A stretch of DNA of 44,565 nucleotides. Origin: AcAMD-5 sp044343935. GTDB taxonomy: Bacteria; Actinomycetota; Actinomycetes; S36-B12; UBA5976. Below are positions 34,864 to 42,377 of the stretch, piece after piece. Where the stretch lies: positions 1 through 44,565 of the forward strand of contig JBIJDU010000012.1 in the NCBI GenBank assembly GCA_044343935.1, in the 5' to 3' direction. Every line of letters starts with the position of its first letter. Position 1 is the stretch's first letter. The position numbers and the translations under genes are program-made. The notes below the pieces were generated by a model. It saw only the letters and a program-made list of their open reading frames with translations. It was not told the origin of the DNA and did no database searches.

Positions 34864-36322
34864 TGCTTGCTCGACTCAAGATTGCTGCGCTCAATTCCGC
34901 AAAGTCATCAAATGAGTAAATTTCATTACCTATCTGCTGTCCTTGCTCGTGGCCTTTGCCTAAAACAGCCACCAAATCATTGCTTGATTTTACGGCAGCA
35001 ACAGCGGCTGAAATCGCAACTCGTCGATCGGCAATCTCTTGATATGAAACACCAATCGCATCAATTCCCGAAATAATCTGGGCTCTTATTTGTGAAGCAT
35101 CTTCAGTTCGCGGATTGTCATCGGTGACAATCACTAAATCCGCTCCGGTTAGCGCCGAACCCATAAGTGGTCGCTTGCTAGCATCTCGATCGCCGCCAGC
35201 ACCAATCACAATTATTAATTTTCCACTGACGCTGGATCGCAATTCTGCAACCACTGCCGCAATTGCTCCTGGCGAATGCGCATAATCAACTACCGCGTGA
35301 ATGCCATTTGAAAAAATTGTTTGCATCCGGCCTGGCACCTGTAGTTCAGCTAATCTTTTGAGTTGAGTGGGCGATATTTCACTAACTTGATCAGCCATCG
35401 CAATTGCAGTTAAAGCATTAGCAATATTGAAGCCACCACCCATGCCCAGTTCTAGCTTTAACCCAAGTGGCTGAATTACTGCTGAAATTTCATCTATTCC
35501 AATAACCGTATCGGTGGTCCACCAAGTGCCACTTTGACTTGAGGTAGTTACAGTGGAAACAACCAAGCCATTTGCTTCAGCCAAATCTGCGATAGCAACC
35601 CCTGCTGCGCTATCGGTGCAAACAACTGCATATTTACTGAACTTAGTATCAAATAGCCGAGCTTTTGCTTGAAGGTAAGCATCCATCGTGCCATGAAAAT
35701 CTAAATGATCCTGAGATAAGTTTGTGAAAGCAACTGCTTGAAATTCCAACCCCGTGACACGATCCAGTACTAAAGCGTGACTTGAAACTTCCATCACTAC
35801 TTTCTTTATGCCACATTTGCGTAATCTAATTAGCAATCGATACAAATCATCAATTTCGGGGGTAGTTCGAGATAGTGGTTCTCGGCTTGAATTAGTTACA
35901 ACGCCAGTAGTTCCAATGGCTGCTGCTGGCTGTGGCAGCATGACCCGGAGCATGTAACTTGTGGTGGTTTTGCCATTCGTGCCGGTTATCCCCCACAAGT
36001 GCATATCAGCAATTTGTGGGCCATAAACTAATTTTGCCACTTGAGCTAATTCATACCTCGGATTATCCACTTTAATAACTGGAATGTCGGTAGAAATCAT
36101 TTCAGCACCATCAGTATCAGTTATGATCGCAACAGCCCCATTCGCAATTGCCATTTCGGCATATTTCGCACCATGAGTGATTGTGCCTGGTAGCGCAAAA
36201 AAGATACTTCCTGAAGTTACATCAGCAGAATTATGATAAACGTGAGTAATCTCCGTTTGATCAGTTATTGCAGCACCAAAGCGCTCAGCGAGCTGGGCTA
36301 ACGTAACCGCGAAACTCATCAT
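34856..36322 (-). CDS. murE: UDP-MurNAc-L-Ala-D-Glu ligase, meso-diaminopimelate type
   Basis: Adds the third amino acid of the stem peptide, about 488 aa. Seen: VYHNSADVTSGSIFFALPG, ATP loop ITGTNGKTTTSYML, TTPEIDDLYRL, MEVSSHALVLDRV, FTNLSQDHLDFHGTM and GAGGDRDASKRPLM. IVTDDNPRTED carries the DNPR motif associated with meso-diaminopimelate, so the wall is inferred to be DAP type. ATG 36322 overlaps the ftsI TGA; ATG 36319 is an alternative, and the in-frame TTG at 36331 is less likely. Confidence 0.96.
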   Translation of the reverse strand: MMSFAVTLAQLAERFGAAITDQTEITHVYHNSADVTSGSIFFALPGTITHGAKYAEMAIANGAVAIITDTDGAEMISTDIPVIKVDNPRYELAQVAKLVYGPQIADMHLWGITGTNGKTTTSYMLRVMLPQPAAAIGTTGVVTNSSREPLSRTTPEIDDLYRLLIRLRKCGIKKVVMEVSSHALVLDRVTGLEFQAVAFTNLSQDHLDFHGTMDAYLQAKARLFDTKFSKYAVVCTDSAAGVAIADLAEANGLVVSTVTTSSQSGTWWTTDTVIGIDEISAVIQPLGLKLELGMGGGFNIANALTAIAMADQVSEISPTQLKRLAELQVPGRMQTIFSNGIHAVVDYAHSPGAIAAVVAELRSSVSGKLIIVIGAGGDRDASKRPLMGSALTGADLVIVTDDNPRTEDASQIRAQIISGIDAIGVSYQEIADRRVAISAAVAAVKSSNDLVAVLGKGHEQGQQIGNEIYSFDDFAELSAAILSRASNE

Positions 36323-38067
36323 CTGCCCCAAGTGGCTGGAATTTTCTCCACTCTGCCACCTTGCGGCATAACTTTCAACTTCTGGAGTGCAAAATTGGTA
36401 ACTTCCCTAAATACTGGTCCAGCGATCACGCCGCCATAATGACCATTTCGTGGATTGTCGACAATTACCGCCACCACAATCTTAGGATTATTTGCAGGTG
36501 CCATTCCGATGAATGAAGCAGTAAAGCCGGAGTAGCAACCACCACATGATTGCTCAGAACGCTGTGCGGTTCCGGTTTTGCCCGCCACCCGATAACCATT
36601 GATTTGGGCTGACGGTGCGGTGCCGTTGGGTCCGACCACGCTTTCAAGCATCTTTCGTAGCGAAATTGCAGTTTGATCTGAAACTACTCGCTGTCCAGTT
36701 TTTGCTGGAACTGGCTCAAAAATTCCATCGGCGCCAACGTAGCCATCTACTAAACTAACTGGCATCCGCACTCCATTATTTGCAATTGTTGCAAAAATTG
36801 ATGCTATCTGAACCGCATTTACCGCATAGCCTTGACCAAATGACATGGTTGGAAATGTAGTTACCGACCAATCGCTAGGGGTCAAGATGGAACCAGCCGT
36901 CTCGCCGGGGAAATTCAGGCCCGTTTTTTGTCCTACCCCAAACTTAACAAAGTAATCATGAAGTAACTTTGGTTCTGCTAATTTCTCTGCGATTAATATT
37001 GTTCCAATATTTGAACTTTGCGCCAATACACCGTTTGCAGTTAATTTCAAATGACCATGCGGAGTATGGTCATTAAATACTTTAGTTGGTCTAGGCAATC
37101 GTGGTGGCACTTTAATTTTCGAAGTTGGCGTAATTACACCTTCTTCAAGTGCTGCGGCAAAGGTCATCAATTTTCCAGTTGACCCAGGTTCAAACATGTC
37201 AGTAACTGCTCGATTTTTACGGTCAGTTATTTTTGATGCTAATGGCATTGCAGGATTAACGGTGGGAACTGATGCCAATGCCAATAACCTGCCCGTTGCT
37301 GGCTCTAACACAACTACAGTTCCCCAGTCGGCATTAACCTCTTTCACTTTGTCAGCAATTGCCTGTTGCGCGACATACTGCAAATCACGATCAATGCTTA
37401 ATCGAACTCCGGTGCCTGCGATGGCAGCCTCGGTTCGCGAGTCGGTAGCCGGAATCTTTCTTCCAGCGGCACCACCCTCAAATCGCATTAATCCGTCTTT
37501 ACCAGCGAGCGTCTTTTCTAAGCCAGCTTCTAAACCGGATAAGCCATGGCCATCGGTTCCAACAAATCCAATTACATTTCCAGCAAGATCCGAGTATGGG
37601 TAAACCCGTCGAGTGGTTCGCTCAGAATAGATTCCCGGTAGTTCTAAATTGGCAATTCGATTCCACGTTTGGGTCGTAACAGATCGTGCTAAATAAACGA
37701 ATCTTTTTTCCCCTATTAGTTTACTCTTGAGATCAGCTACCTCAAGATTCAATATTGGCGCTAATGCTCTTGCGGTTTGAGCCGGTTCCACTACTCGCAA
37801 TTGATCAACAGTTACATTAAATGCAGGCACAGTAGCCGCAAGTGAAACTCCATTTACGTCAGTGATAGATCCTCGGATTGCTGGGACGACCACTTCACGG
37901 AGCCGCTTGTCTAAGCCTCGCTGTGCTAATTCATCTGCTTCTACCGCTTGAATCCGGATCAATTGTGCACTGTAGAGCGAAAAAATTAAGAAAAAGATAA
38001 CGGTAGTGAATCCCATTCGCCCTTTTGACTGGCGACGATGCTTGGCCGCTAATGCCTCATCGATCAT
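36319..38067 (-). CDS. ftsI: FtsI/PBP3 septal peptidoglycan transpeptidase
   Basis: Class B penicillin-binding protein, 582 aa. It has a short basic N-terminus, one membrane segment (about residues 18-38), a PBP dimer domain with VVVPAIRGSITDVNG, and a transpeptidase domain with SxxK in FEPGSTGKLMTF, SxN in AQSSNIGTILIAEKL, and KTG in RVAGKTGTAQRSEQ. PASTA domains are absent. A notable feature is a CGGCYSGFTASF segment with two Cys close to KTG. Its ATG overlaps the ftsL TGA (ATGA). Confidence 0.97.
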   Translation of the reverse strand: MIDEALAAKHRRQSKGRMGFTTVIFFLIFSLYSAQLIRIQAVEADELAQRGLDKRLREVVVPAIRGSITDVNGVSLAATVPAFNVTVDQLRVVEPAQTARALAPILNLEVADLKSKLIGEKRFVYLARSVTTQTWNRIANLELPGIYSERTTRRVYPYSDLAGNVIGFVGTDGHGLSGLEAGLEKTLAGKDGLMRFEGGAAGRKIPATDSRTEAAIAGTGVRLSIDRDLQYVAQQAIADKVKEVNADWGTVVVLEPATGRLLALASVPTVNPAMPLASKITDRKNRAVTDMFEPGSTGKLMTFAAALEEGVITPTSKIKVPPRLPRPTKVFNDHTPHGHLKLTANGVLAQSSNIGTILIAEKLAEPKLLHDYFVKFGVGQKTGLNFPGETAGSILTPSDWSVTTFPTMSFGQGYAVNAVQIASIFATIANNGVRMPVSLVDGYVGADGIFEPVPAKTGQRVVSDQTAISLRKMLESVVGPNGTAPSAQINGYRVAGKTGTAQRSEQSCGGCYSGFTASFIGMAPANNPKIVVAVIVDNPRNGHYGGVIAGPVFREVTNFALQKLKVMPQGGRVEKIPATWGR

Positions 38068-38462
38068 CGAGTCCGACGTCCATCCAACAACTTTTGATCA
38101 GCCAAGCGCAAATAAGTAGGACGCTCTGGGGTCACCATGCCAAGGCGTTCTGCTCGATCTCGCAACAATTGTGGCGATTCCAATTGTGCCGTCCGTTCCA
38201 TTAAATAAGCTCGCTCTGCTATCAGTTCAGTGCGCTGTTTTACCAAATCAACCTTTTGGAATGCTGACTTTGCGACAAGTGTTTGTAAAAAAATTACCCC
38301 AACCATAGAGGCAGCAATCATGGTCAGCACGATGCCTATGAATGCAGAACCTGAAATAGTTCTTCGCCTAGCGGCAACTTCGGTTCTATCTCCTACTAAA
38401 ACTTCTAAATGCGGCCGTAGTACGGCTACTTTTGTGGTTGCAAAATCAACTAAGGCGCTCAT
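38064..38462 (-). CDS. ftsL: FtsL-like septum formation protein
   Basis: A 132-aa bitopic protein with a basic cytoplasmic part (residues 1-38), one membrane segment (about GSAFIGIVLTMIAASMVGVI), then a coiled-coil-prone stretch VDLVKQRTELIAERAYLMERTAQLE and a C-terminal RDRAERLGMVTPERPTYLRL resembling the FtsL/DivIC family. Sequence identity in this family is low; the call rests on topology and on its place between rsmH and ftsI, both with ATGA overlaps. It should bridge FtsQ and the FtsWI synthase. Confidence 0.88.
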   Translation of the reverse strand: MSALVDFATTKVAVLRPHLEVLVGDRTEVAARRRTISGSAFIGIVLTMIAASMVGVIFLQTLVAKSAFQKVDLVKQRTELIAERAYLMERTAQLESPQLLRDRAERLGMVTPERPTYLRLADQKLLDGRRTR

Positions 38463-39433
38463 GCCGCAGCCTTAATCAACAATTCAGCAGCACGTAATTT
38501 TGCACTTGCTGCTCTCGGATTGCGGGCCACCTCAGCCGCATCAGGTCGCTCCACGCCCTTGGTAAGCAGTCGCAGTCGATCTGGAGCCGGCGCAACTGGT
38601 AGATAAATATTTGGTTGTTCGCCAATTGCCTGCTTCAGTGCCTGTTTGACAATGCGATCTTCAAGTGAATGATAAGAAAGGATGGCAATTCGGCCACCCA
38701 CTTTAAGTAATCGGATTGCTGCAGGAATAGCTCGCTCTAAAATTTGAAGTTCATCATTAACTGCGATTCGCAAAGCTTGAAAAGTTCGTTTAGCTGGGTG
38801 GCCACCAGTTCGTCGTGCTGGAGCGGGGATTACTTCATAAAGTAGCTCTACTAATTGATCAGTCGTTTCAAACCTAATTTTTGTTCGAGCCTTTACTATT
38901 TCATTAGCAATTCGAGTAGCGAAACGCTCTTCACCATAGACTCGCAAAATTCGGATTAATTCTCTGACATCTGAATTGTTCAAAATGTCGGCAGCAGTTA
39001 CACCCTTGGTCGCATCCATTCGCATATCCAGCGGTGCGGATTTGGCGTAGGAAAAGCCACGACTTTGTTGATCTAGCTGCATGCTTGATACACCTAAGTC
39101 AAACAAAATTGCATCAATCTCAAAAATGCCTAAGCTCAGTAACTCGGATTCAATCTTATCGTATTGCACGTTTAGCACCTGGAAGCGATCCGTAATGCCA
39201 CTACCAAACTCACTCACTAGATTCTTGGTAGCTAATGAAGCCGCTGCTGGATCTCGATCAATACCAATCAAATTTAGGTTTGGAAAAATTCTTAAAAATA
39301 CGGCAGAGTGGCCGGCAGCACCTAAGGTTGCATCAATCATTAAAGCCTCATCGCCCGAAATAGCCGGGGATAACAACTCAACAATTCGATCAACCATAAC
39401 TGGCACATGGTCAGCACTAACCGCAGTATTCAA
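38459..39433 (-). CDS. rsmH: 16S rRNA (cytosine-1402 N4)-methyltransferase
   Basis: SAM-dependent methyltransferase, also called MraW, 324 aa. Seen: HVPVMVDRIVELLSP, SAM loop MIDATLGAAGHSAVFL (the usual second Gly-rich position is GAAGHS here), LFDLGVSSMQLDQQSRGFSY, PLDMRMD and GGRIAILSYHSLEDRIVK. The most likely start is TTG at 39433, one base after the TAA of a 41-codon ORF, with AGGAAAATAA upstream. TTG plus tight coupling suggests its translation depends on the upstream small ORF. Confidence 0.95.
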   Translation of the reverse strand: MNTAVSADHVPVMVDRIVELLSPAISGDEALMIDATLGAAGHSAVFLRIFPNLNLIGIDRDPAAASLATKNLVSEFGSGITDRFQVLNVQYDKIESELLSLGIFEIDAILFDLGVSSMQLDQQSRGFSYAKSAPLDMRMDATKGVTAADILNNSDVRELIRILRVYGEERFATRIANEIVKARTKIRFETTDQLVELLYEVIPAPARRTGGHPAKRTFQALRIAVNDELQILERAIPAAIRLLKVGGRIAILSYHSLEDRIVKQALKQAIGEQPNIYLPVAPAPDRLRLLTKGVERPDAAEVARNPRAASAKLRAAELLIKAAA

Positions 39434-39434
39434 A

Positions 39435-39560
39435 TTATTTTCCTACTGCCAACAATGCTGGTGACGAACTGGTTACTAAAACGCGATTTCGCTTAATAGA
39501 AACAACGCTGCGAAGCCGAAATCTAACTGATTTCGTGGTAACGCCTACTACGTGATTCAT
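39435..39560 (-). CDS. 41-aa small ORF between mraZ and rsmH (hypothetical)
   Basis: An ATG at 39560 follows CCAGGGGGCAAT, a strong ribosome binding site. The frame encodes 41 residues (MNHVVGVTTKSVRFRLRSV at the start) and stops with TAA one base before the rsmH TTG. The peptide is very basic (about seven Arg/Lys in residues 10-26) with no transmembrane segment and no family I know. It could be a real small protein, or a leader peptide whose translation opens the rsmH start. The RBS and stop/start geometry are seen; the function is inferred. Confidence 0.55.
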   Translation of the reverse strand: MNHVVGVTTKSVRFRLRSVVSIKRNRVLVTSSSPALLAVGK

Positions 39561-39612
39561 ATTGCCCCCTGGATTGAACTTGTTTAATTACGTGAATCGA
39601 TCTACTTAGGTC

Positions 39613-39674
39613 CCTCTCCGCTGCTACTGCTTTCCGCTACGGGGGAAGACGTATCGGAGTGCAGCGGCGAGAGG
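39613..39674 (-). ncRNA. Structured RNA between mraZ and rsmH (candidate mraW RNA motif)
   Basis: Directly after the mraZ stop a 12-bp stem (39613-39624 with 39661-39674, 2-nt bulge at 39667-39668) encloses a 36-nt loop with an inner hairpin (39630-39635 with 39643-39648; one C-A mismatch in the transcribed strand). No T-run follows, so it is not a standard terminator. An actinobacterial 'mraW RNA' is known in the 5' region of rsmH-containing operons. Location and strand fit, but the consensus could not be checked. Confidence 0.5.
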
Positions 39675-39688
39675 CCAAAGCCGATCGA

Positions 39689-40120
39689 TTAGAAAACTCC
39701 TGGCACAACCTCCTCCGAGATGTCAGCGAACTTAGGTTCAGCATTAGTTAGATAGGAATTCCAAGTTTTTGAATCCCAAACTTCAATGGTGGTGTCAGCG
39801 CCCACAACAACAACTTCTCGATCTAGCCCGGCGTATTCCCGCAAGCTAGTTGGAACATTAATTCGACCTTGTTTGTCCGGAACTTGGTCAAAGGCACTCG
39901 AGAAGAAGACGCGGAGGTAACTGCGCACACGGGCGTCGGTTCGAGAGGCTTCTCGAAGGCGATCTGCGTAAGCACTGAACTCCACCATTGGCCAAAGCAC
40001 TAAAGATCGATCTTGACCTTTGGTCAACACCACGCCCGCCGCTAATCCATCTCGAAACTTTGCGGGCAGAACCAAGCGGCCTTTGTCGTCTAACCGAGGT
40101 TCGTGGGTGCCAAGAAACAT
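39689..40120 (-). CDS. mraZ: Transcriptional regulator MraZ
   Basis: DNA-binding protein with two AbrB-like half domains that controls the dcw operon, 143 aa from ATG 40120. Seen: the paired repeats DDKGRLVLPAKFRD (near residue 12) and DKQGRINVPTSLREYAGL (near 83), the family hallmark. ATG 40120 has GGAGG 8 nt upstream; a GTG two codons earlier is the alternative. First gene of the dcw cluster, downstream of an array of MraZ boxes overlapping its own promoter, so autoregulation is expected. Confidence 0.96.
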   Translation of the reverse strand: MFLGTHEPRLDDKGRLVLPAKFRDGLAAGVVLTKGQDRSLVLWPMVEFSAYADRLREASRTDARVRSYLRVFFSSAFDQVPDKQGRINVPTSLREYAGLDREVVVVGADTTIEVWDSKTWNSYLTNAEPKFADISEEVVPGVF

Positions 40121-40163
40121 CAGCACTCCCTCCCCCCGGATTTAATACTTTCTCGTGGATATT

Positions 40164-40198
40164 CTCCACTTTAACCCACTTTACTCCATTTTTACCCA
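40164..40198 (-). promoter_or_regulatory. MraZ operator: four TGG-boxes at 10-bp spacing
   Basis: On the minus strand TGGGT, TGGAG, TGGGT, TGGAG start every 10 bp (plus-strand boxes at 40164-40168, 40174-40178, 40184-40188, 40194-40198). The 5-nt spacers are A-rich (AAAAA, TAAAG, TAAAG). This is the known MraZ-binding architecture, with one box more than the usual three. It covers the -10 region and the -35/-10 spacer. Confidence 0.85.
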
Positions 40199-40205
40199 AA
40201 GTCAA
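40178..40205 (-). promoter_or_regulatory. dcw operon promoter upstream of mraZ
   Basis: Minus strand -35 TTGACT (40200-40205), 16-bp spacer, -10 TAAAGT (40178-40183). Transcription would start near 40171, giving about a 50-nt leader before the mraZ ATG. A second TAAAGT lies 10 bp downstream because it is part of the operator repeat. Confidence 0.75.
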
Positions 40206-40207
40206 CA

Positions 40208-40244
40208 CTCCCCATCCACTTTTCTCCCTAATCTCCCCATCCAC
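40208..40244 (-). repeat. Direct repeat upstream of the mraZ promoter
   Basis: A 12-bp sequence (plus strand CTCCCCATCCAC) occurs at 40208-40219 and again at 40233-40244, exactly 25 bp apart. Its GTGGATGGGGAG form resembles MraZ-type TGG boxes but the spacing differs from the 10-bp array. Confidence 0.7.
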
Positions 40245-40318
40245 CCGAACGGCAACCCAACCCTGAGGAAATCCCTCCTGAGGGCGAGTTGAACTAGGAA
40301 ATTGCTCGTTGGCTCTCT

Positions 40319-40324
40319 TATCGT
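40319..40324 (+). promoter_or_regulatory. Possible leaderless -10 box of the DUF3000 gene
   Basis: TATCGT lies 5 nt before ATG 40330, with no ribosome binding site. The spacing is one base shorter than at the other leaderless candidates. Confidence 0.4.
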
Positions 40325-40329
40325 CAGGC

Positions 40330-40854
40330 ATGCTCAGCCCAGCCGAATTCGAAGATCTGGTCAATCAGGTCAGTTTCCGAGATGAATTGCAGGTAATTGC
40401 TGCGCCTGCCCCGAAAAAGCTAGCGCCATTTGGCATCTCACTACTTGGTGAGATTGAAACAAAAGCGCATTTTGCCGATTCCAGAATTGTGGTGCTGTAT
40501 AACCCTGATGGCGATCCAGCTTGGAATGCAACCGCCCGAGTAATCATTTTTATCAAAGCAGAGATTGAAGCTGAGTTGGCAGACGATCCACTGATTTTGC
40601 AAATCGCTTGGCAGTGGCTTAACGAAGCATTAGCCAAACACGGCGCGGTCGCGGAAGATATCTCTGGCACTGTAACTAGAACTTCAGCAAAAGGTTTTGG
40701 CGCTATTGACGAGGAAAGTCCATCTACAATTGAAATTCGCGCTTCATGGAGTCCGACTGATTTATCATCGCTGAGTCAACACATTTTGGCTTGGGGCGAG
40801 TTAGTCTGCACTGCAGCCGGCCTTGATCCTGAGGGAATTACTTCACTTCGGTAA
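40330..40854 (+). CDS. DUF3000-family protein
   Basis: A 174-aa soluble protein that matches the actinobacterial DUF3000 family: SPAEFEDLVNQVSFRDELQV at the N-terminus, PKKLAPFGISLLGEI, and a C-terminal half with IEIRASWSP and LAWGELVCTAAGLDPEGI. Its function is unknown. In many actinobacteria it lies just before the RNase D gene, as here. The ATG at 40330 is preferred over an in-frame TTG at 40309, which has no ribosome binding site. Confidence 0.88.
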   Translation: MLSPAEFEDLVNQVSFRDELQVIAAPAPKKLAPFGISLLGEIETKAHFADSRIVVLYNPDGDPAWNATARVIIFIKAEIEAELADDPLILQIAWQWLNEALAKHGAVAEDISGTVTRTSAKGFGAIDEESPSTIEIRASWSPTDLSSLSQHILAWGELVCTAAGLDPEGITSLR

Positions 40855-40911
40855 CTAGATTCTGATTTACATTGGTTGCGCGCATATCCCTCAAAAACGC
40901 TAGAGACTGCT

Positions 40912-40917
40912 TACGCT
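40912..40917 (+). promoter_or_regulatory. Leaderless-type -10 box of the RNase D gene
   Basis: TACGCT lies exactly 6 nt before a GTG at 40924. It fixes the start codon, because earlier in-frame starts lie upstream of the promoter. Confidence 0.6.
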
Positions 40918-40923
40918 AGCGTC

Positions 40924-42126
40924 GTGTCCGATGAAGTTGAGGTTCGCCCACCCATCCGTGAAGCACCAATTACGCCAGTGCTACCCCTGATTTCGGACGC
41001 TTCAGCACTAAATCACGCAATTGAGCAACTCGATTTCGGCACTGGCAGCATCGCAATTGATGCCGAGCGAGCTTCAGGCTATAAATACTTTCAGCGCGCA
41101 TATTTAATCCAACTTTATCGACTCGGTGCACCAATAGTTTTAATTGATCCAATCGATTTAGATTTAACGGCGCTGCAAAATTTACTGAATCAGACACCTT
41201 GGATTCTGCATGCTGCAACCCAAGACCTGCCCTGTCTGAACGAATTAGGACTATATCCGCCCGAATTGTTTGATACCGAACTTGCCGCAAAGTTAGCCGG
41301 GTTGCCAAAAGTTGGTCTGGCAGCATTAACCGAAACACTGCTTGAAGTATCGCTTGCCAAAGAGCATTCAGCCGTTAACTGGTCCATCCGACCATTGCAG
41401 CAAGATTGGTTAAATTATGCGGCCTTAGATGTTGAATTATTGCCAGAGTTAAAATCCAAGTTAGAAGAGTTATTGCAAGAGCAGGACAGACTTGATTGGG
41501 CAAACCAAGAGTTCGAACTACTTAAGAATTTTAAACCCAATACCGTCAGGATAGACCAATGGCGGCGCACCTCTGGAATGCATGAATTACCCAACAGAAG
41601 ACAAAAAGCAGTGGTGCGAGAACTCTGGCTAAAGCGCGACGAATTGGCGCAGCAATTGGATATTTCGCCTGGCCGGCTCATCAATGATCGCGTTCTGGTT
41701 GCGCTAGCAAAAGCTGCCGGAAAACCGGTAACCAAAGAACAGATAAAGAAATCAATGCGAGGTGCAGCGCTGGATTACCTTGATACCTGGCTGAACGCGA
41801 TATTGACGGCACAGCAGTTAAGTGAGGCAGAATTACCGAAAGCAGCAAGGCGCGAAGAGGCAATTCCAAATCCCAAATCATGGGATGAAATTAATCCAGC
41901 AGCTTTTACTCGATGGAGTAAATATCGACCTGCCGCTACCGAATTAGCCGGCGAACTAGGCATCGCACCAGAAGTTTTAGTATCGCCAGATTCACTTCGT
42001 AGATATTGCTGGGATGAAAATGAACCTAAGATTCAATCTGAGATTGAGCAACGACTATTAAGTCTAGGAGTTAGAAGCTGGGCTGCGAAACTATTGGCAC
42101 CAAAATTTGTTTTAGCTAATCTCTAA
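40924..42126 (+). CDS. rnd: Ribonuclease D (DEDDy exonuclease with HRDC domain)
   Basis: A 3'-5' RNA exonuclease of about 400 aa from GTG 40924. The exonuclease domain has the acidic set in IAIDAERASGYKYFQRAY, WILHAATQDLPCL and NYAALDVELLPEL (Tyr-type DEDDy). An HRDC domain follows (about 200-280; ELPNRRQKAVVRELWLKRDE) and a further C-terminal region typical of the actinobacterial form. Likely roles are tRNA or other stable RNA maturation, by family. The 3' end overlaps a small convergent membrane protein gene by 11 bp. Confidence 0.92.
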   Translation: MSDEVEVRPPIREAPITPVLPLISDASALNHAIEQLDFGTGSIAIDAERASGYKYFQRAYLIQLYRLGAPIVLIDPIDLDLTALQNLLNQTPWILHAATQDLPCLNELGLYPPELFDTELAAKLAGLPKVGLAALTETLLEVSLAKEHSAVNWSIRPLQQDWLNYAALDVELLPELKSKLEELLQEQDRLDWANQEFELLKNFKPNTVRIDQWRRTSGMHELPNRRQKAVVRELWLKRDELAQQLDISPGRLINDRVLVALAKAAGKPVTKEQIKKSMRGAALDYLDTWLNAILTAQQLSEAELPKAARREEAIPNPKSWDEINPAAFTRWSKYRPAATELAGELGIAPEVLVSPDSLRRYCWDENEPKIQSEIEQRLLSLGVRSWAAKLLAPKFVLANL

Positions 42127-42310
42127 TCTTTTCGATAATTTTTGCGAACAACTTAAGCACCACAAAAACCATAATGTAAACCGCAGCTGCTGAAGTTAGT
42201 GCTTCTGATGCCGTTAGTTGATTCGGATCATCACTACCCCAGCCGTAACTGATCAAAAATGCAAAAGCTGCTAACGCTAACCCCGCGTATGAAATCGATC
42301 GATTACTCAT
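42116..42310 (-). CDS. Small two-helix membrane protein, hypothetical
   Basis: A 64-aa protein with two hydrophobic segments: GLALAAFAFLISYGWG (residues 9-25) and TSAAAVYIMVFVVLKLFAKII (about 39-60), with a short acidic loop DDPNQLTASEA between. I do not recognise the family. The ATG at 42310 follows CCAGGGGGCATA, nearly the same ribosome binding region as the small ORF upstream of rsmH. A longer upstream extension to 42427 overlaps the S51 gene and is not supported. Confidence 0.72.
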   Translation of the reverse strand: MSNRSISYAGLALAAFAFLISYGWGSDDPNQLTASEALTSAAAVYIMVFVVLKLFAKIIEKIRD

Positions 42311-42327
42311 TATGCCCCCTGGCTGTC

Positions 42328-42333
42328 TAGTCT
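42328..42333 (+). promoter_or_regulatory. Possible -10 box for the S51-like gene
   Basis: TAGTCT would place transcription start near 42340, about 38 nt before the preferred ATG at 42378. No clear -35 box was found. Confidence 0.35.
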
Positions 42334-42377
42334 CGAGTTTATTGCATATGCTTGCACGAAATATCGATTGGGGACTA

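Noticed and set aside
39613..39674. Rho-independent terminator after mraZ
   Set aside because: The stem is strong but bulged with a 36-nt loop and no T-run follows on the minus strand, so a cis-regulatory RNA is a better reading.
40164..40244. CRISPR-like array upstream of mraZ
   Set aside because: The units are 5-12 bp with 10- or 25-bp periods and overlap a promoter; this is an operator, not repeats with spacers.
39888..40364. 158-codon minus-strand ORF over the mraZ start and operator region
   Set aside because: It runs out of frame through mraZ and through the operator and promoter, and the peptide is low-complexity and basic without family motifs. MraZ in the other frame is certain.
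40876..40923. Upstream start for RNase D at 40876
   Set aside because: The TACGCT -10 box at 40912-40917 lies inside this extension, and the added residues do not fit the family N-terminus.
42312..42377. Longer N-terminus for the S51-like protein from ATG 42312 or 42348
   Set aside because: The family homology starts at residue 1 of the 42378 form, which has GGGGA upstream; the 42312 ATG is part of the divergent gene's ribosome binding region and precedes the -10 candidate.
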